DNA of 64,000 nucleotides from Methyloversatilis sp. (GTDB lineage Bacteria; Pseudomonadota; Gammaproteobacteria; Burkholderiales; Rhodocyclaceae), in NCBI RefSeq assembly GCF_030698125.1, contig NZ_JAUYNV010000006.1, positions 1 to 64,000 of the forward strand, read 5' to 3'. Both the position numbers and the translations under genes were made by a program. The stretch's first letter is position 1; every line of letters starts with the position of its first letter. The notes below the pieces were generated by a model that saw only the letters and a program-made list of their open reading frames with translations, did no database searches and was not told the origin of the DNA. This document shows positions 17,992 through 27,135 of the stretch, piece after piece.

Positions 17992-19127
17992 GCCCGACAC
18001 CGCCCACCGTGCTGGCAGTCGGCGCCTGGTTGAAGAACGCCGCCTGCCTGCTCGAGGACGGCCGCGCGGTGTGGTCGCCGCTGCACGGCGACCTCGGTGA
18101 TCCGCAGGCCTGCGTGGCGCTCGACCGTTCGCTGGATGCGCTGCTCGCGCAGGCGACCACGCCGGTCGCAGCGATCGCACATGATCTGCACCCGGATTTC
18201 TACAGCACGCAGCGGGCGGTTGCGCTGGCCGACCGGCTCGGCGTGCCGGCCATCGGCGTGCAGCACCACCACGCGCACATCGCCGCGGTGATGGCGGAGC
18301 ACGGCCTGACCGAACCGGTGGTCGGACTGGCGCTCGACGGCGTGGGCCTGGGCACCGACGGCCTCGCCTGGGGCGGCGAACTGCTGTGGGTCGCGCCAGG
18401 GGACTGGCGCCGGCTTGGCCACCTGTGGCCGCTGCAACTGGCCGGCGGCGACGTGGCCGCACGCGAGCCCTGGCGCATGGCGGCGGCCGCGCTGCATACG
18501 CTGGGTCGCGGCCCCGACATCGAAGCGCGCTACACCCCTGCAGTCGGCGCGCAGGCTGCGCGCACCGTCGCCCGCATGCTCGATACCGGTCTGAACAGCC
18601 CGCCGACCACCAGCACCGGCCGCTGGTTCGACGCCGCGGCCGGCGCCCTCGGCGTCAGCGTGCGCCAGTCGCACGAGGCCGAAGCCGCCATCGCGCTCGA
18701 AGCGGCCGCGCAGCGCTGGTTTGCCGTTCACGGCGAGCCGACGCTGGACAGCGCCGTCGAGGTTGCGGGTGACTCCACGCTGGATCTGCGCCCGCTGCTT
18801 GCCCGCCTGCTCGACTGGCCGCAGGACCGCGCCGACGAAGCCGCCGCGTGGTTCCACCTGGCACTGGCCGACGGCCTCGCGCAGTGGGCGATCACCGCCG
18901 CGCACGATACCCAGGTCGACACCGTCTGTCTTGGCGGTGGTTGTTTCATGAATGCGCTGCTGACCCGCCGCGTCACGCTGCGGCTGGAAAGCCGCGGCCT
19001 GCGCGTGCTGCGGCCGCAGGCCACCTCCTGTGGCGATGCCGGCCTGGCGCTCGGCCAGGCCTGGGCAGTCGCACAGCAGATCCACCTCGCCCCCGGCGTG
19101 CTCACGGAGTCCCTGTCATGTGTCTAG
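17988..19127 (+). CDS. hypF: Truncated HypF (Kae1-like carbamoyltransferase domain only)
   Basis: 379 residues, while full-length HypF is about 750. Only the C-terminal Kae1-like domain is present, with metal-binding '[14 protein letters not shown]' (His93-97), '[18 protein letters not shown]' and '[13 protein letters not shown]'. The acylphosphatase, zinc-finger and YrdC-like carbamoyl-AMP domains are absent. Ralstonia eutropha has a similarly short, functional HypF1. HypF makes the cyanide ligands from carbamoyl phosphate with HypE, so a full HypF or another YrdC-type partner may exist elsewhere. It starts 4 bp within hypB and overlaps hypC by 10 bp, which shows the short form is not a sequencing break at its 5' end. 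Confidence 0.9.
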   Translation: MSPTPPTVLAVGAWLKNAACLLEDGRAVWSPLHGDLGDPQACVALDRSLDALLAQATTPVAAIAHDLHPDFYSTQRAVALADRLGVPAIGVQHHHAHIAAVMAEHGLTEPVVGLALDGVGLGTDGLAWGGELLWVAPGDWRRLGHLWPLQLAGGDVAAREPWRMAAAALHTLGRGPDIEARYTPAVGAQAARTVARMLDTGLNSPPTTSTGRWFDAAAGALGVSVRQSHEAEAAIALEAAAQRWFAVHGEPTLDSAVEVAGDSTLDLRPLLARLLDWPQDRADEAAAWFHLALADGLAQWAITAAHDTQVDTVCLGGGCFMNALLTRRVTLRLESRGLRVLRPQATSCGDAGLALGQAWAVAQQIHLAPGVLTESLSCV

Positions 19128-19360
19128 CCATCCCCGCCATGCTGGTCGAACTGCGCGCCGACGAGCGCGCCGTCGTGAACCTCGGCGGCATCCGCAAGGA
19201 CGTGTCGATCGAACTGGTGCCCGAGGCGCAGGTCGGCGACTACGTCATCGTCCATGTCGGCCACGCCATCGGCATGATCGACCCGGAAGAAGCCGAGCGC
19301 ACGCTGGCGCTGTTCGGCGAGATGGCCGAAGCGGCCGCCGCAGCCGGAGCAGCCGCATGA
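19118..19360 (+). CDS. hypC: Hydrogenase assembly chaperone HypC
   Basis: 80 residues beginning '[12 protein letters not shown]'. Cys2 and the following fold form the HypC family; it shuttles the Fe(CN)2CO unit between HypD and the large subunit. Length is standard, unlike the extended HoxL paralogue at 12666. The Ala-rich C terminus overlaps hypD by 4 bp. Confidence 0.95.
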   Translation: MCLAIPAMLVELRADERAVVNLGGIRKDVSIELVPEAQVGDYVIVHVGHAIGMIDPEEAERTLALFGEMAEAAAAAGAAA

Positions 19361-20499
19361 AATACATCGACGAATTCCGCGACGGCGACGTCGCCCGCAA
19401 GATCGGCGAGCGTCTGCGCACCGAAGCCGATCCGGCCCGCCAGTACAGCTTCATGGAGTTCTGCGGCGGCCATACGCACGCCATTTCGCGCTACGGCGTG
19501 CGCGAACTGCTGCCGCCGAACGTGCGCATGATCCACGGCCCGGGCTGCCCGGTGTGCGTGCTGCCGATCGGCCGCGTGGACATGGCGATCAAGCTGGCGC
19601 TCGAGCGCGGCGCCATCGTGTGCACCTACGGCGACACCATGCGCGTGCCGGCTTCCGACAACCTGTCGCTGACCAGGGCGAAGGCGCGCGGCGGCGACAT
19701 CCGCATGGTGTATTCGGCCACCGACGCGCTCACCGTCGCGCGCGACAACCCGGGACGCGAGGTGGTGTTCTTCGCCATCGGCTTCGAAACGACGACGCCG
19801 CCGACCGCGCTGGCCATCCTGCGCGCGCAGCGCGAGGGGCTGGCGAACTTCAGCGTGCTGTGCTGCCACGTGCTGACGCCGTCGGCCATCACGCACATTC
19901 TCGAGTCGCCGGAGGTGCGCCGCTACGGCACGGTGCCGATCGACGGCTTCGTCGGCCCGGCGCACGTGAGCATCGTCATCGGCTCGGGCCCGTACGAGCA
20001 CTTCGCCGAGGAATACCGCAAGCCGGTGGTGATCGCCGGCTTCGAACCGCTGGACGTGATGCAGGCCATCCTGATGCTGGTGCGCCAGGTAAACGAAGGC
20101 CGGGCGCACGTCGAGAACGAGTTCTCGCGCGCGGTCGACCGCGACGGCAACCTCGGCGCGCAGCAGAAGGTGTCCGAGGTGTTCGAGCTGCGGCCGACCT
20201 TCGAATGGCGCGGCCTGGGCGAGGTGCCGTACAGCGCGCTGAAGATCCGCCCGGCGTTCGCGCAGTTCGACGCCGAGCGCCGCTTCGGCCTCGGCTACAC
20301 GCCGGTCGCCGACAACAAGGCCTGCGAGTGCGGCGCCATCCTGCGCGGCGTCAAGCAGCCGACCGACTGCAAGATTTTCGGCACCGTGTGCACGCCGGAA
20401 AACCCGGTGGGCTCGTGCATGGTGTCGAGCGAGGGCGCCTGTGCCGCGCATTACGCGTATGGTCGCTTCAAGGACATTCCGGTCAAGGTGAGCGCATGA
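19357..20499 (+). CDS. hypD: Hydrogenase formation protein HypD
   Basis: 380 residues. HypD is the [4Fe-4S] scaffold on which the iron receives CN and CO. Conserved motifs are present: 'FMEFCGGHTHAI', 'HGPGCPVCVLP', 'GFETTTPPTA', 'PGREVVFFAIG' and a C-terminal Cys cluster in 'NKACECGAILRG', 'DCKIFGTVCTP' and 'GSCMVSSEGACAAHY'. Flanked by 4-bp overlaps with hypC and hypE. Confidence 0.97.
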   Translation: MKYIDEFRDGDVARKIGERLRTEADPARQYSFMEFCGGHTHAISRYGVRELLPPNVRMIHGPGCPVCVLPIGRVDMAIKLALERGAIVCTYGDTMRVPASDNLSLTRAKARGGDIRMVYSATDALTVARDNPGREVVFFAIGFETTTPPTALAILRAQREGLANFSVLCCHVLTPSAITHILESPEVRRYGTVPIDGFVGPAHVSIVIGSGPYEHFAEEYRKPVVIAGFEPLDVMQAILMLVRQVNEGRAHVENEFSRAVDRDGNLGAQQKVSEVFELRPTFEWRGLGEVPYSALKIRPAFAQFDAERRFGLGYTPVADNKACECGAILRGVKQPTDCKIFGTVCTPENPVGSCMVSSEGACAAHYAYGRFKDIPVKVSA

Positions 20500-21572
20500 A
20501 CGCGAGAGACGACAGCAAGGGCGGCACGGTGCGCGCCGGTTACGTCCGGCCGCTGGACATCCGGCACGGCCGCATCGACATGGGCCACGGCGCCGGTGGT
20601 CGCGCCGCCGCGCAGCTGATCGAAGAGATTTTCCTCGTCGCCTTCGACAACCCGTGGCTGCGCCAGGGCAACGACGGCGCCGCCTTCGCCATCCCGGCCG
20701 GCCAGCGCATGGTGATGGCGACCGACGCGCATGTGATCTCGCCGCTGTTCTTCCCCGGCGGCGACATCGGCGCGCTGAGCGTGCACGGCACGGTCAACGA
20801 CGTGGCGATGATGGGCGCCACGCCGCTCTACCTGGCGGCCAGTTTCATCCTCGAAGAAGGCTTTCCGCTGGCTGACCTGAAGCGCATCGTGCAGTCGATG
20901 GCGGCGGCGGCGCGCGAAGCCGGCGTGCCGGTCATCACCGGCGACACCAAGGTGGTCGAACAGGGCAAGGGCGACGGCGTGTTCATCAGCACCACCGGTG
21001 TCGGCGTGGTGCCGCACGGCATCGACGTGTCGGGCGCGAACGCGCGGCCGGGCGACGTCATCCTGCTGTCCGGCACCGTCGGCGACCACGGCGTGGCCGT
21101 GCTGTCGCAGCGTGAATCGCTCGAATTCGAAACCACCATCACCTCCGACACGGCGGCGCTGCACACGCTGGTCGCCGCCATGCTGGCCGCCTCGCCGGCC
21201 ATCCGCGTGCTGCGCGACCCGACGCGCGGCGGCCTGGCCACCACGCTGAACGAAATCGCCGGCCAGTCGGGCGTCGGCATGCTGCTCGACGAGGCGGCCA
21301 TACCGGTCAAGCCCGAAGTCGACGCCGCCTGCGAACTGCTCGGGCTCGATCCGCTGTACGTCGCCAACGAAGGCAAGCTGGTCGCCATCGTGCCGGCGGA
21401 GCAGGCCGACGCGGTGCTGGCGGCGATGCGCGCGCATCCGCGCGGCGTGGATGCCGCACGCATCGGCGTCGTGCAGGAAGACGCGCACCACTTCGTGCAG
21501 ATGAATACCCGCTTCGGCGGGCGGCGCGTCGTCGACTGGCTCAGCGGAGAACAGTTGCCGCGCATTTGCTGA
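20496..21572 (+). CDS. hypE: Hydrogenase maturation protein HypE
   Basis: 358 residues. It dehydrates the thiocarboxamide on its own C-terminal Cys to thiocyanate, the source of the cyanide ligands. The protein ends 'LPRIC', so the essential terminal Cys358 is intact. The PurM/AIRS-like ATP-binding fold shows 'MGHGAGGRAA', 'HGTVNDVAMMGA', 'GDTKVVE' and 'DPTRGGLATTLNEIA'. Coupled to hypD by ATGA overlap; followed by a gene of unknown function. Confidence 0.97.
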   Translation: MNARDDSKGGTVRAGYVRPLDIRHGRIDMGHGAGGRAAAQLIEEIFLVAFDNPWLRQGNDGAAFAIPAGQRMVMATDAHVISPLFFPGGDIGALSVHGTVNDVAMMGATPLYLAASFILEEGFPLADLKRIVQSMAAAAREAGVPVITGDTKVVEQGKGDGVFISTTGVGVVPHGIDVSGANARPGDVILLSGTVGDHGVAVLSQRESLEFETTITSDTAALHTLVAAMLAASPAIRVLRDPTRGGLATTLNEIAGQSGVGMLLDEAAIPVKPEVDAACELLGLDPLYVANEGKLVAIVPAEQADAVLAAMRAHPRGVDAARIGVVQEDAHHFVQMNTRFGGRRVVDWLSGEQLPRIC

Positions 21573-21584
21573 CAAGGGGGGCGC

Positions 21585-22070
21585 ATGCCGCTGCCGCCGG
21601 ACCCGGTTTTCACGAAGACGGCGCAAGGGCGCGCCGAACTGGAGGCGCGCAGCGGCGCGCTGAACGGCCGCTTGCGGGCGGCGCTGATCGTCGTCAACGG
21701 ACAGTTGTCGTTGGCCGCGCTGCAGCGGGTGATCGGCGACGGTGCCGCTGCGCTGATCGAACAGCTGCGGCAGCTCGGTCATGTCGAAGCCGTCGATGCG
21801 CTCGCCGACCCGACCGTTGCCGCCGTACCGGAGACCAGCGCAGCGGCTGAACACGCGCTGCTGGCGCAGCAGATCGGTCGCCGGCAGCGCGAGGCGCTGG
21901 CGCGGCTGGCCCCGCATTTCGGCCCCGACGTGGACATGGTCGCGCAGCCGCTGCTCGCCGCGCGCGAGGCCGACGCCTTCAACCAGGCGCTCGACCTGAT
22001 GGAACGCAAGCTCGCGCTCTACCTCGGCCGCAGGGAAGCGGCCCGCACACTGGCAGGACTGAGGATCTGA
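21585..22070 (+). CDS. Conserved-looking protein of unknown function between hypE and hypX
   Basis: 161 residues, predominantly alpha-helical, no signal peptide, membrane segment or Cys motif. The start 'FTKTAQGRAELEARS' followed by 'LRAALIVVNGQLSLAALQRVI' and 'LIEQLRQLGHVEA' recalls small betaproteobacterial proteins with a winged-helix-like N-terminal module; I do not know a function. GGGGG precedes ATG 21585, it starts 12 bp after hypE and ends 3 bp before hypX, so it is clearly part of the operon. Alternatives: accessory factor for HypX, or a regulator carried along. Confidence 0.75.
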   Translation: MPLPPDPVFTKTAQGRAELEARSGALNGRLRAALIVVNGQLSLAALQRVIGDGAAALIEQLRQLGHVEAVDALADPTVAAVPETSAAAEHALLAQQIGRRQREALARLAPHFGPDVDMVAQPLLAAREADAFNQALDLMERKLALYLGRREAARTLAGLRI

Positions 22071-22073
22071 ACG

Positions 22074-23858
22074 ATGAATGCCGAGCCGCGCCACCTCGAC
22101 CCCGCTCCGCCGGCCAGCCGCGCACTGCGCATCCTGCTGCTGTGCCACAGCTTCAACAGCCTGAGCCAGCGGCTGTACGTCGAGCTGACGGCGCTCGGTC
22201 ACGTGCTGTCGGTCGAACTGGACATCGCCGATGCGGTGACGGAAGAGGCGATTGCGCTGTTCCGCCCCGACCTCGTGCTGGCGCCCTTCCTGAAGCGGCG
22301 CATTCCGGAGTCGGTGTGGCGCGTCGTGCCGTGTTTCGTCGTGCACCCGGGTCCGCCGGGCGACCGCGGCCCGGCGGCGCTCGATTGGGCGATTCTGGAA
22401 GGCCGGCGCGAATGGGGCGTCACCGTGCTGCAGGCGGATGGCGACTTCGACGCCGGCCCGGTGTGGGCGCACGCCACGTTCCCGCTGCGCGCGGCGTCCA
22501 AGGGCGCGATCTACCGGCGCGAAGTGACCGAAGCGGCGCTGGCGGCGACGCTGCAGGCAATCGCGCGCTTTGCCGTCGGCGACCTGCCACGGCAGCACTC
22601 GGCCCACGCCGACGGCTGGCGCGGCGTGCTGCCGCAATCGCGGCGCGCAATCGACTGGTCGCGCGACGACAGCGCGACCGTGCTGGCGAAGATCCGCGCG
22701 TCCGATGGTCAGCCGGGTGTGGCGGACGCGTTGTTCGGCCGGCTCTGCCGGCTGTTCGACGCACACCCGGCGAGCGCGGCCGCACTGGCCGGTCTCGGCG
22801 GCGCGCCGGGCGCTGTACTGGCGCAGCGCGATGGCGCGCTGCTGCGCCGGACCGTGGATGGCGGCATCTGGATAGGGCGCGTGTCGGTTGTGCTCGGTGA
22901 CGCCGCGTCGCCGATCAAGCTGCCGGCGACGCAGGCCTTTGCGGCGGAAGCAGCCACGCTGCCCGAACGTGCAGTGCCGCTCACACGAGCGGCCGATGAG
23001 TGGGGCGAGCTGCGCTACACCGAGCACGGCGAGGCGGGCGCTCGCGTCGGCGTGCTGAGTTTCGACTTCTGCAATGGTGCGATGTCCACCGCGCAATGCC
23101 TGCGCCTGCGCGACGCGCTGGTCGAGGTGAAACAGCGCGACACGCAGCTGCTGCTGATCGCCGGCGGCGATGGCTTCTTCAGCAATGGCATCGACCTCAA
23201 CGGCATCGAAGCGGCCGCGCACCGCGACGGCGACAGCGCGGCCGACGAATCGTGGCGCAACATCAATGCGATGAACGACGTCGCGCTGGAAATCATCACC
23301 GCCACCGACCGCCTCACCGTATCGCTGCTGCGCGGCAATGCCGGCGCTGGCGGCGCCTTCCTCGCGCTGGCGGCGGACGAGGTGTGGGCGCAGCGCGGCG
23401 TCATGCTGAATCCGCACTACAAGAACATGGGCAATCTGTACGGTTCGGAATACTGGACCTATCTCGCGCCGCGCCGGCTCGGTGCCGACGGCGCGCGCGC
23501 GCTGATGCAGCGCCGGCTGCCGCTGTCGGCGCCCGAGGCGCTGCGCATCGGCTTCATCGACCGCTGCCTCGACGCGCCGGCCGGCGAGGCGCTCGATGCG
23601 GCGCTGCGGGAGGCCCGCCTGCGGGCCGCGTCGTACAATCTGCGCGATCGCGTGCTGCGCAAACAGACCGAGCGTTCAGCCCACGAAGCCGAACGTCCAC
23701 TTGCCGATTACCGCCAGGAAGAACTGTCCCGCATGCACCGAAACTTCTACGGCTTCGATCCCAGCTACCACGTCGCGCGCCACCACTTCGTGCACAAGCT
23801 GCCGCATGCCTGGACGCCGCGCCATCTGGCGGTGCACCGCGAGGTAGGCACGCGATGA
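22074..23858 (+). CDS. hypX: HypX/HoxX, CO-ligand synthesis protein
   Basis: 594 residues with two domains. Residues ~18-270 resemble methionyl-tRNA/10-formyl-THF formyltransferases ('ILLLCHSFNSLSQRLY', 'FVVHPGPPGDRGPAALDWAI'). Residues ~300-550 resemble enoyl-CoA hydratase/crotonase ('LLLIAGGDGFFSNGIDLNGIE', 'GNAGAGGAFLALAADEVWA', 'NPHYKNMGNLYGSEYWTY', quoted in parts). HypX makes CO from the formyl group of 10-formyl-THF in air, for the CO ligand of [NiFe] centres. Its presence fits a lifestyle of aerobic H2 oxidation. It overlaps hoxA by 4 bp. Confidence 0.95.
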   Translation: MNAEPRHLDPAPPASRALRILLLCHSFNSLSQRLYVELTALGHVLSVELDIADAVTEEAIALFRPDLVLAPFLKRRIPESVWRVVPCFVVHPGPPGDRGPAALDWAILEGRREWGVTVLQADGDFDAGPVWAHATFPLRAASKGAIYRREVTEAALAATLQAIARFAVGDLPRQHSAHADGWRGVLPQSRRAIDWSRDDSATVLAKIRASDGQPGVADALFGRLCRLFDAHPASAAALAGLGGAPGAVLAQRDGALLRRTVDGGIWIGRVSVVLGDAASPIKLPATQAFAAEAATLPERAVPLTRAADEWGELRYTEHGEAGARVGVLSFDFCNGAMSTAQCLRLRDALVEVKQRDTQLLLIAGGDGFFSNGIDLNGIEAAAHRDGDSAADESWRNINAMNDVALEIITATDRLTVSLLRGNAGAGGAFLALAADEVWAQRGVMLNPHYKNMGNLYGSEYWTYLAPRRLGADGARALMQRRLPLSAPEALRIGFIDRCLDAPAGEALDAALREARLRAASYNLRDRVLRKQTERSAHEAERPLADYRQEELSRMHRNFYGFDPSYHVARHHFVHKLPHAWTPRHLAVHREVGTR

Positions 23859-25303
23859 ACGCCAGCCTGCGCGTGCCTACCGTGCTGGTGGTCGACGACG
23901 AGGTGCGCTCGCAGGACGCGATGCGCCGCACGCTGGAAGAAGACTTCAGCGTGCTCACCGCCAGTGGCGCCGACGACGCGCGCCAGCAGCTGGAGCGGCA
24001 CGCGGTGAACGTCATCCTGTGCGACCAGCGCATGCCCGGCCTGACCGGCGTGCTGTTCCTGAAAGAGGTACGCGAGCGCTGGCCGGACGTCGTGCGCATC
24101 GTCATTTCCGGCTACACCGATTCGGAAGACATCATCGCCGGCATCAACGACGCGGGCATCTACCAGTACATCCTGAAGCCCTGGGTGCCGGACCACCTGC
24201 TGGCCACCGTGCGCAACGCCGCCGAAGCGCAGACGCTGCAGCAGGAAACCGCCCGCCTCGACCTCGAACTGCGTACCGCCACGCCGGTGCTGCGCCAGCG
24301 CGCCGCGCACAAGCTGGAGCGCGCGCGCAAGACCTTCGGCTTCGACCGCATCGAGCGCTCGCCCGGCAGCCCGCTCGATTCGGTGTGCGAAATGGCGGCA
24401 CGTGTTGCGCGCTACGACCTGTCGGTGCTGGTGCTCGGTGAATCCGGCACCGGCAAGGAACTGCTGGCACGCGCCATCCACTACGCCAGCCCGCGCGCGA
24501 ATGGCGCCTTCGTGGTCGAGAACTGCGCGGCGATACCGGAAACCCTGCTCGAATCCGAACTGTTCGGCCACAAGCGCGGCGCCTTCACCGGCGCCTACGA
24601 AGACCACATCGGCCTGTTTCAACGTGCCGACGGCGGCTCCGTATTTCTCGACGAGATCGGCGAAACCTCGCCCGCCTTCCAGGTACGCCTGCTGCGCGTG
24701 CTGCAGGAAGGCGAAGTGCGCCCGGTCGGCGGCACGCGGGCGCTGCCGGTGGATGTGCGCGTCATTGCGGCCACCCACCGCGAGCTCGAACAGCAGGTGC
24801 GCGAAGGCCTGTTCCGCGAGGATCTGTACTACCGCATCGCCGGCGCCACCTTCACCGTGCCGCCGCTGCGCGAGCGGGTGGGCGACATCGAGCCGATCGC
24901 CCGTCGCGTGATCGACGAGGTGGGCATCGAACTGGGCCGCCCCGGCGCGGCGCTGAGCGACGAGGCGATGGCCTGTCTGATGGGCTATCCGTGGCCCGGC
25001 AACATCCGCGAACTGCGCAACGAACTGGCGCGCGCGCTCGCACTGAGCGACAGTGAACGCATCGAGGCGCAGTCGCTGTCGCTGCGTGTGCTGCACGGTC
25101 AGGCCGGCCTGACCGCCGCCGCCAGTGCCACACCTTTGCCCGCCAGCGGTACGCTGGCCGAGCGACTGGACGCGATCGAAGCCATGGTGCTGCGTGAAAC
25201 CCTGCTGCGCCACCGCTGGAACAAGACGCGCGCGGCCAGGGAACTGGGTCTGTCCCGCGTCGGTCTGCGTGGAAAGATGGTGCGCTTCGGACTGGAGGGC
25301 TGA
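23855..25303 (+). CDS. hoxA: Sigma-54-dependent response regulator HoxA/HupR
   Basis: 482 residues: receiver (acidic 'DDE' at 14-16, phospho-acceptor Asp57 in 'LCDQRM', 'YILKPW' Lys108), AAA+ core with Walker A 'GESGTGKE' (195-202), sigma-54 contact loop 'GAFTGA' (242-247) and a FIS-type HTH at the end ('RAARELGLSRVGLRGKM'). In Ralstonia the unphosphorylated form activates hydrogenase promoters and HoxJ phosphorylation switches it off. It is encoded inside the series it probably controls, giving positive autoregulation. The hoxA stop and hoxF start share one base (TGATG). Confidence 0.96.
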   Translation: MNASLRVPTVLVVDDEVRSQDAMRRTLEEDFSVLTASGADDARQQLERHAVNVILCDQRMPGLTGVLFLKEVRERWPDVVRIVISGYTDSEDIIAGINDAGIYQYILKPWVPDHLLATVRNAAEAQTLQQETARLDLELRTATPVLRQRAAHKLERARKTFGFDRIERSPGSPLDSVCEMAARVARYDLSVLVLGESGTGKELLARAIHYASPRANGAFVVENCAAIPETLLESELFGHKRGAFTGAYEDHIGLFQRADGGSVFLDEIGETSPAFQVRLLRVLQEGEVRPVGGTRALPVDVRVIAATHRELEQQVREGLFREDLYYRIAGATFTVPPLRERVGDIEPIARRVIDEVGIELGRPGAALSDEAMACLMGYPWPGNIRELRNELARALALSDSERIEAQSLSLRVLHGQAGLTAAASATPLPASGTLAERLDAIEAMVLRETLLRHRWNKTRAARELGLSRVGLRGKMVRFGLEG

Positions 25304-27135
25304 TGGTCGTCAATGCTGCAGCCGTGAGCGAACCCACGGCGGAAACCGCCGACGCCGTACTGGATCGCTGGCAGCGCGATCCGCTCGCGCTGGTGCAGAT
25401 CCTGCGCGAAACGCAGGCCGCCACACACTGGCTGCCGCGCTCGCTGCTTGCGCATATCGCCGCAGCGCTCGGACTCACCGTCGCCCATGTCGAAGGCGTG
25501 GCCGGCTTCTACCGCTTCTTCCACACCCGTCCGGTCGGCCGCGTGCGGCTGCTGTTCTCCGACAACATCACCGACCGCATGCTGGGCAGCGAGGCGCTGC
25601 TGGCGCAGTTGTGTGCCCGCCTCGGCGTGGTGCCGGGCGAGGTCGATGCGCAGGGCCGCTTCAGCGTGGACCGCTGTTCCTGTACCGGCCTGTGCGACCA
25701 GGGGCCGGCGCTGCTGGTGAATCACCATCAGGTGATCACCCGGCTCGACGCGGCGCGCGTCGACGCGCTGGCCGATCTGCTGCTCGCCGGCACGCCGGTC
25801 GAGCAGTGGCCGGCGGCGTGGTTCGAGGTGGTCGATGGCGTGCGGCGCGCCGACCTGCTGCTGAGCGGCCTCGCCGCCGACGCACCGACGCTGCCAGCGG
25901 TGCTCGCGCAGTCGCCGCAGGCCTTGCTCGACCAAGTGGCGCAATCCGGCTTGCGCGGACGCGGCGGCGCAGGCTTCCCGACTGCGCGCAAATGGCAGGC
26001 CTGTCGCGACGCGGCAGGCCCCTTGCGCTGTGTGGTGTGCAATGCCGACGAAGGCGAACCCGGCACCTTCAAGGATCGCGTGCTGCTCGCCAGCCACGCC
26101 GATGCGCTGTTCGACGGCATGACGGTGGCGGCGCGCGCGGTCGGTGCGCAGCAGGGCTTCGTCTATCTGCGTGGCGAATACCGCTACCTGCTGCCGCAGC
26201 TCGAACAGGTACTGGCGCGCCGCCGCGGGCAGGGCCTGCTCGGTCGCGATGCCGCCGGCGTCATGGGCTTCGACTTCGACATTGCGATCCACCTCGGTGC
26301 CGGCGCCTATGTGTGCGGCGAAGAATCGGCACTGATCGAATCGCTGGAGGGCAAGCGCGGCACGCCGCGCATCCGCCCGCCCTTTCCGGTGCAGGCCGGC
26401 TACCTCGGCCGGCCCACGGTGGTGAACAACGTCGAAACCTTCTGCGCGGTCGCCCACATCGCGCGCCGCGGTGGCGCCTGGTGGGCAGGCATCGGTACCG
26501 CCCAATCAACCGGCACGAAAATCCATTCGGTGTCCGGCGATTGCGCGCGGCCCGGGCTGTACGAGTACCCGCTCGGCACGACCATCGCGCGCATCCTCGA
26601 AGACTGCGGCGCGCACGACCCGTTGGCGGTGCAGGTGGGCGGGCCATCGGGTGCCTGTGTTCCTGCATCGGAATTCGGCCGCGCCATCGCCTTCGAAGAT
26701 GTACCCAGCGCCGGCGCCTTCATGGTATTCGACCGCTCGCGCGACCTGTTCGAAGTGGCGCGCCACTTCGCCCGCTTCTTCGCGCACGAAAGCTGCGGCC
26801 TGTGTACGCCCTGCCGCGTCGGCACCGAACTGGTGGTGCGGCGGCTGGACAAGCTGGCGCACGCGCGCGGCGCCGGCCGCGGCTCGGCGTTCGACATCGA
26901 ACGCCTGCGCGACCTGGACACCGTGCTGCACAGCGGTACCCACTGTGGTCTCGGCGCGTCGGCCTGCAATCCGCTGCGCGACACGATGCGGCATTTCGGT
27001 GAGGCCTACGCGCAGCGCTCGACCGCGCCGCAGTTCCAGCCCGATATCGACCTCGACGCCCAGCTATCGTCGGCGCGGCGCGCCACCGGCCGCAGCGACG
27101 CGGGCGCGCATCTGCACACGGACACGCCCGCATGA
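25303..27135 (+). CDS. hoxF: NAD-reducing hydrogenase diaphorase subunit HoxF
   Basis: 610 residues, the NuoE/NuoF-like fusion of group 3d bidirectional hydrogenases. Residues ~20-170 are NuoE-like with a Cys cluster 'CSCTGLCDQGP'. The NuoF-like part carries the FMN/NADH site 'GLRGRGGAGFPTARKW' (~ residue 215), 'NADEGEPGTFKDR', 'GAGAYVCGEESALIESLEG' (in parts), and the [4Fe-4S] motif 'SCGLCTPCRVGT'. It reduces NAD+ with electrons from HoxH. It begins with the last base of hoxA, so the soluble hydrogenase has no separate promoter region. Confidence 0.96.
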   Translation: MVVNAAAVSEPTAETADAVLDRWQRDPLALVQILRETQAATHWLPRSLLAHIAAALGLTVAHVEGVAGFYRFFHTRPVGRVRLLFSDNITDRMLGSEALLAQLCARLGVVPGEVDAQGRFSVDRCSCTGLCDQGPALLVNHHQVITRLDAARVDALADLLLAGTPVEQWPAAWFEVVDGVRRADLLLSGLAADAPTLPAVLAQSPQALLDQVAQSGLRGRGGAGFPTARKWQACRDAAGPLRCVVCNADEGEPGTFKDRVLLASHADALFDGMTVAARAVGAQQGFVYLRGEYRYLLPQLEQVLARRRGQGLLGRDAAGVMGFDFDIAIHLGAGAYVCGEESALIESLEGKRGTPRIRPPFPVQAGYLGRPTVVNNVETFCAVAHIARRGGAWWAGIGTAQSTGTKIHSVSGDCARPGLYEYPLGTTIARILEDCGAHDPLAVQVGGPSGACVPASEFGRAIAFEDVPSAGAFMVFDRSRDLFEVARHFARFFAHESCGLCTPCRVGTELVVRRLDKLAHARGAGRGSAFDIERLRDLDTVLHSGTHCGLGASACNPLRDTMRHFGEAYAQRSTAPQFQPDIDLDAQLSSARRATGRSDAGAHLHTDTPA

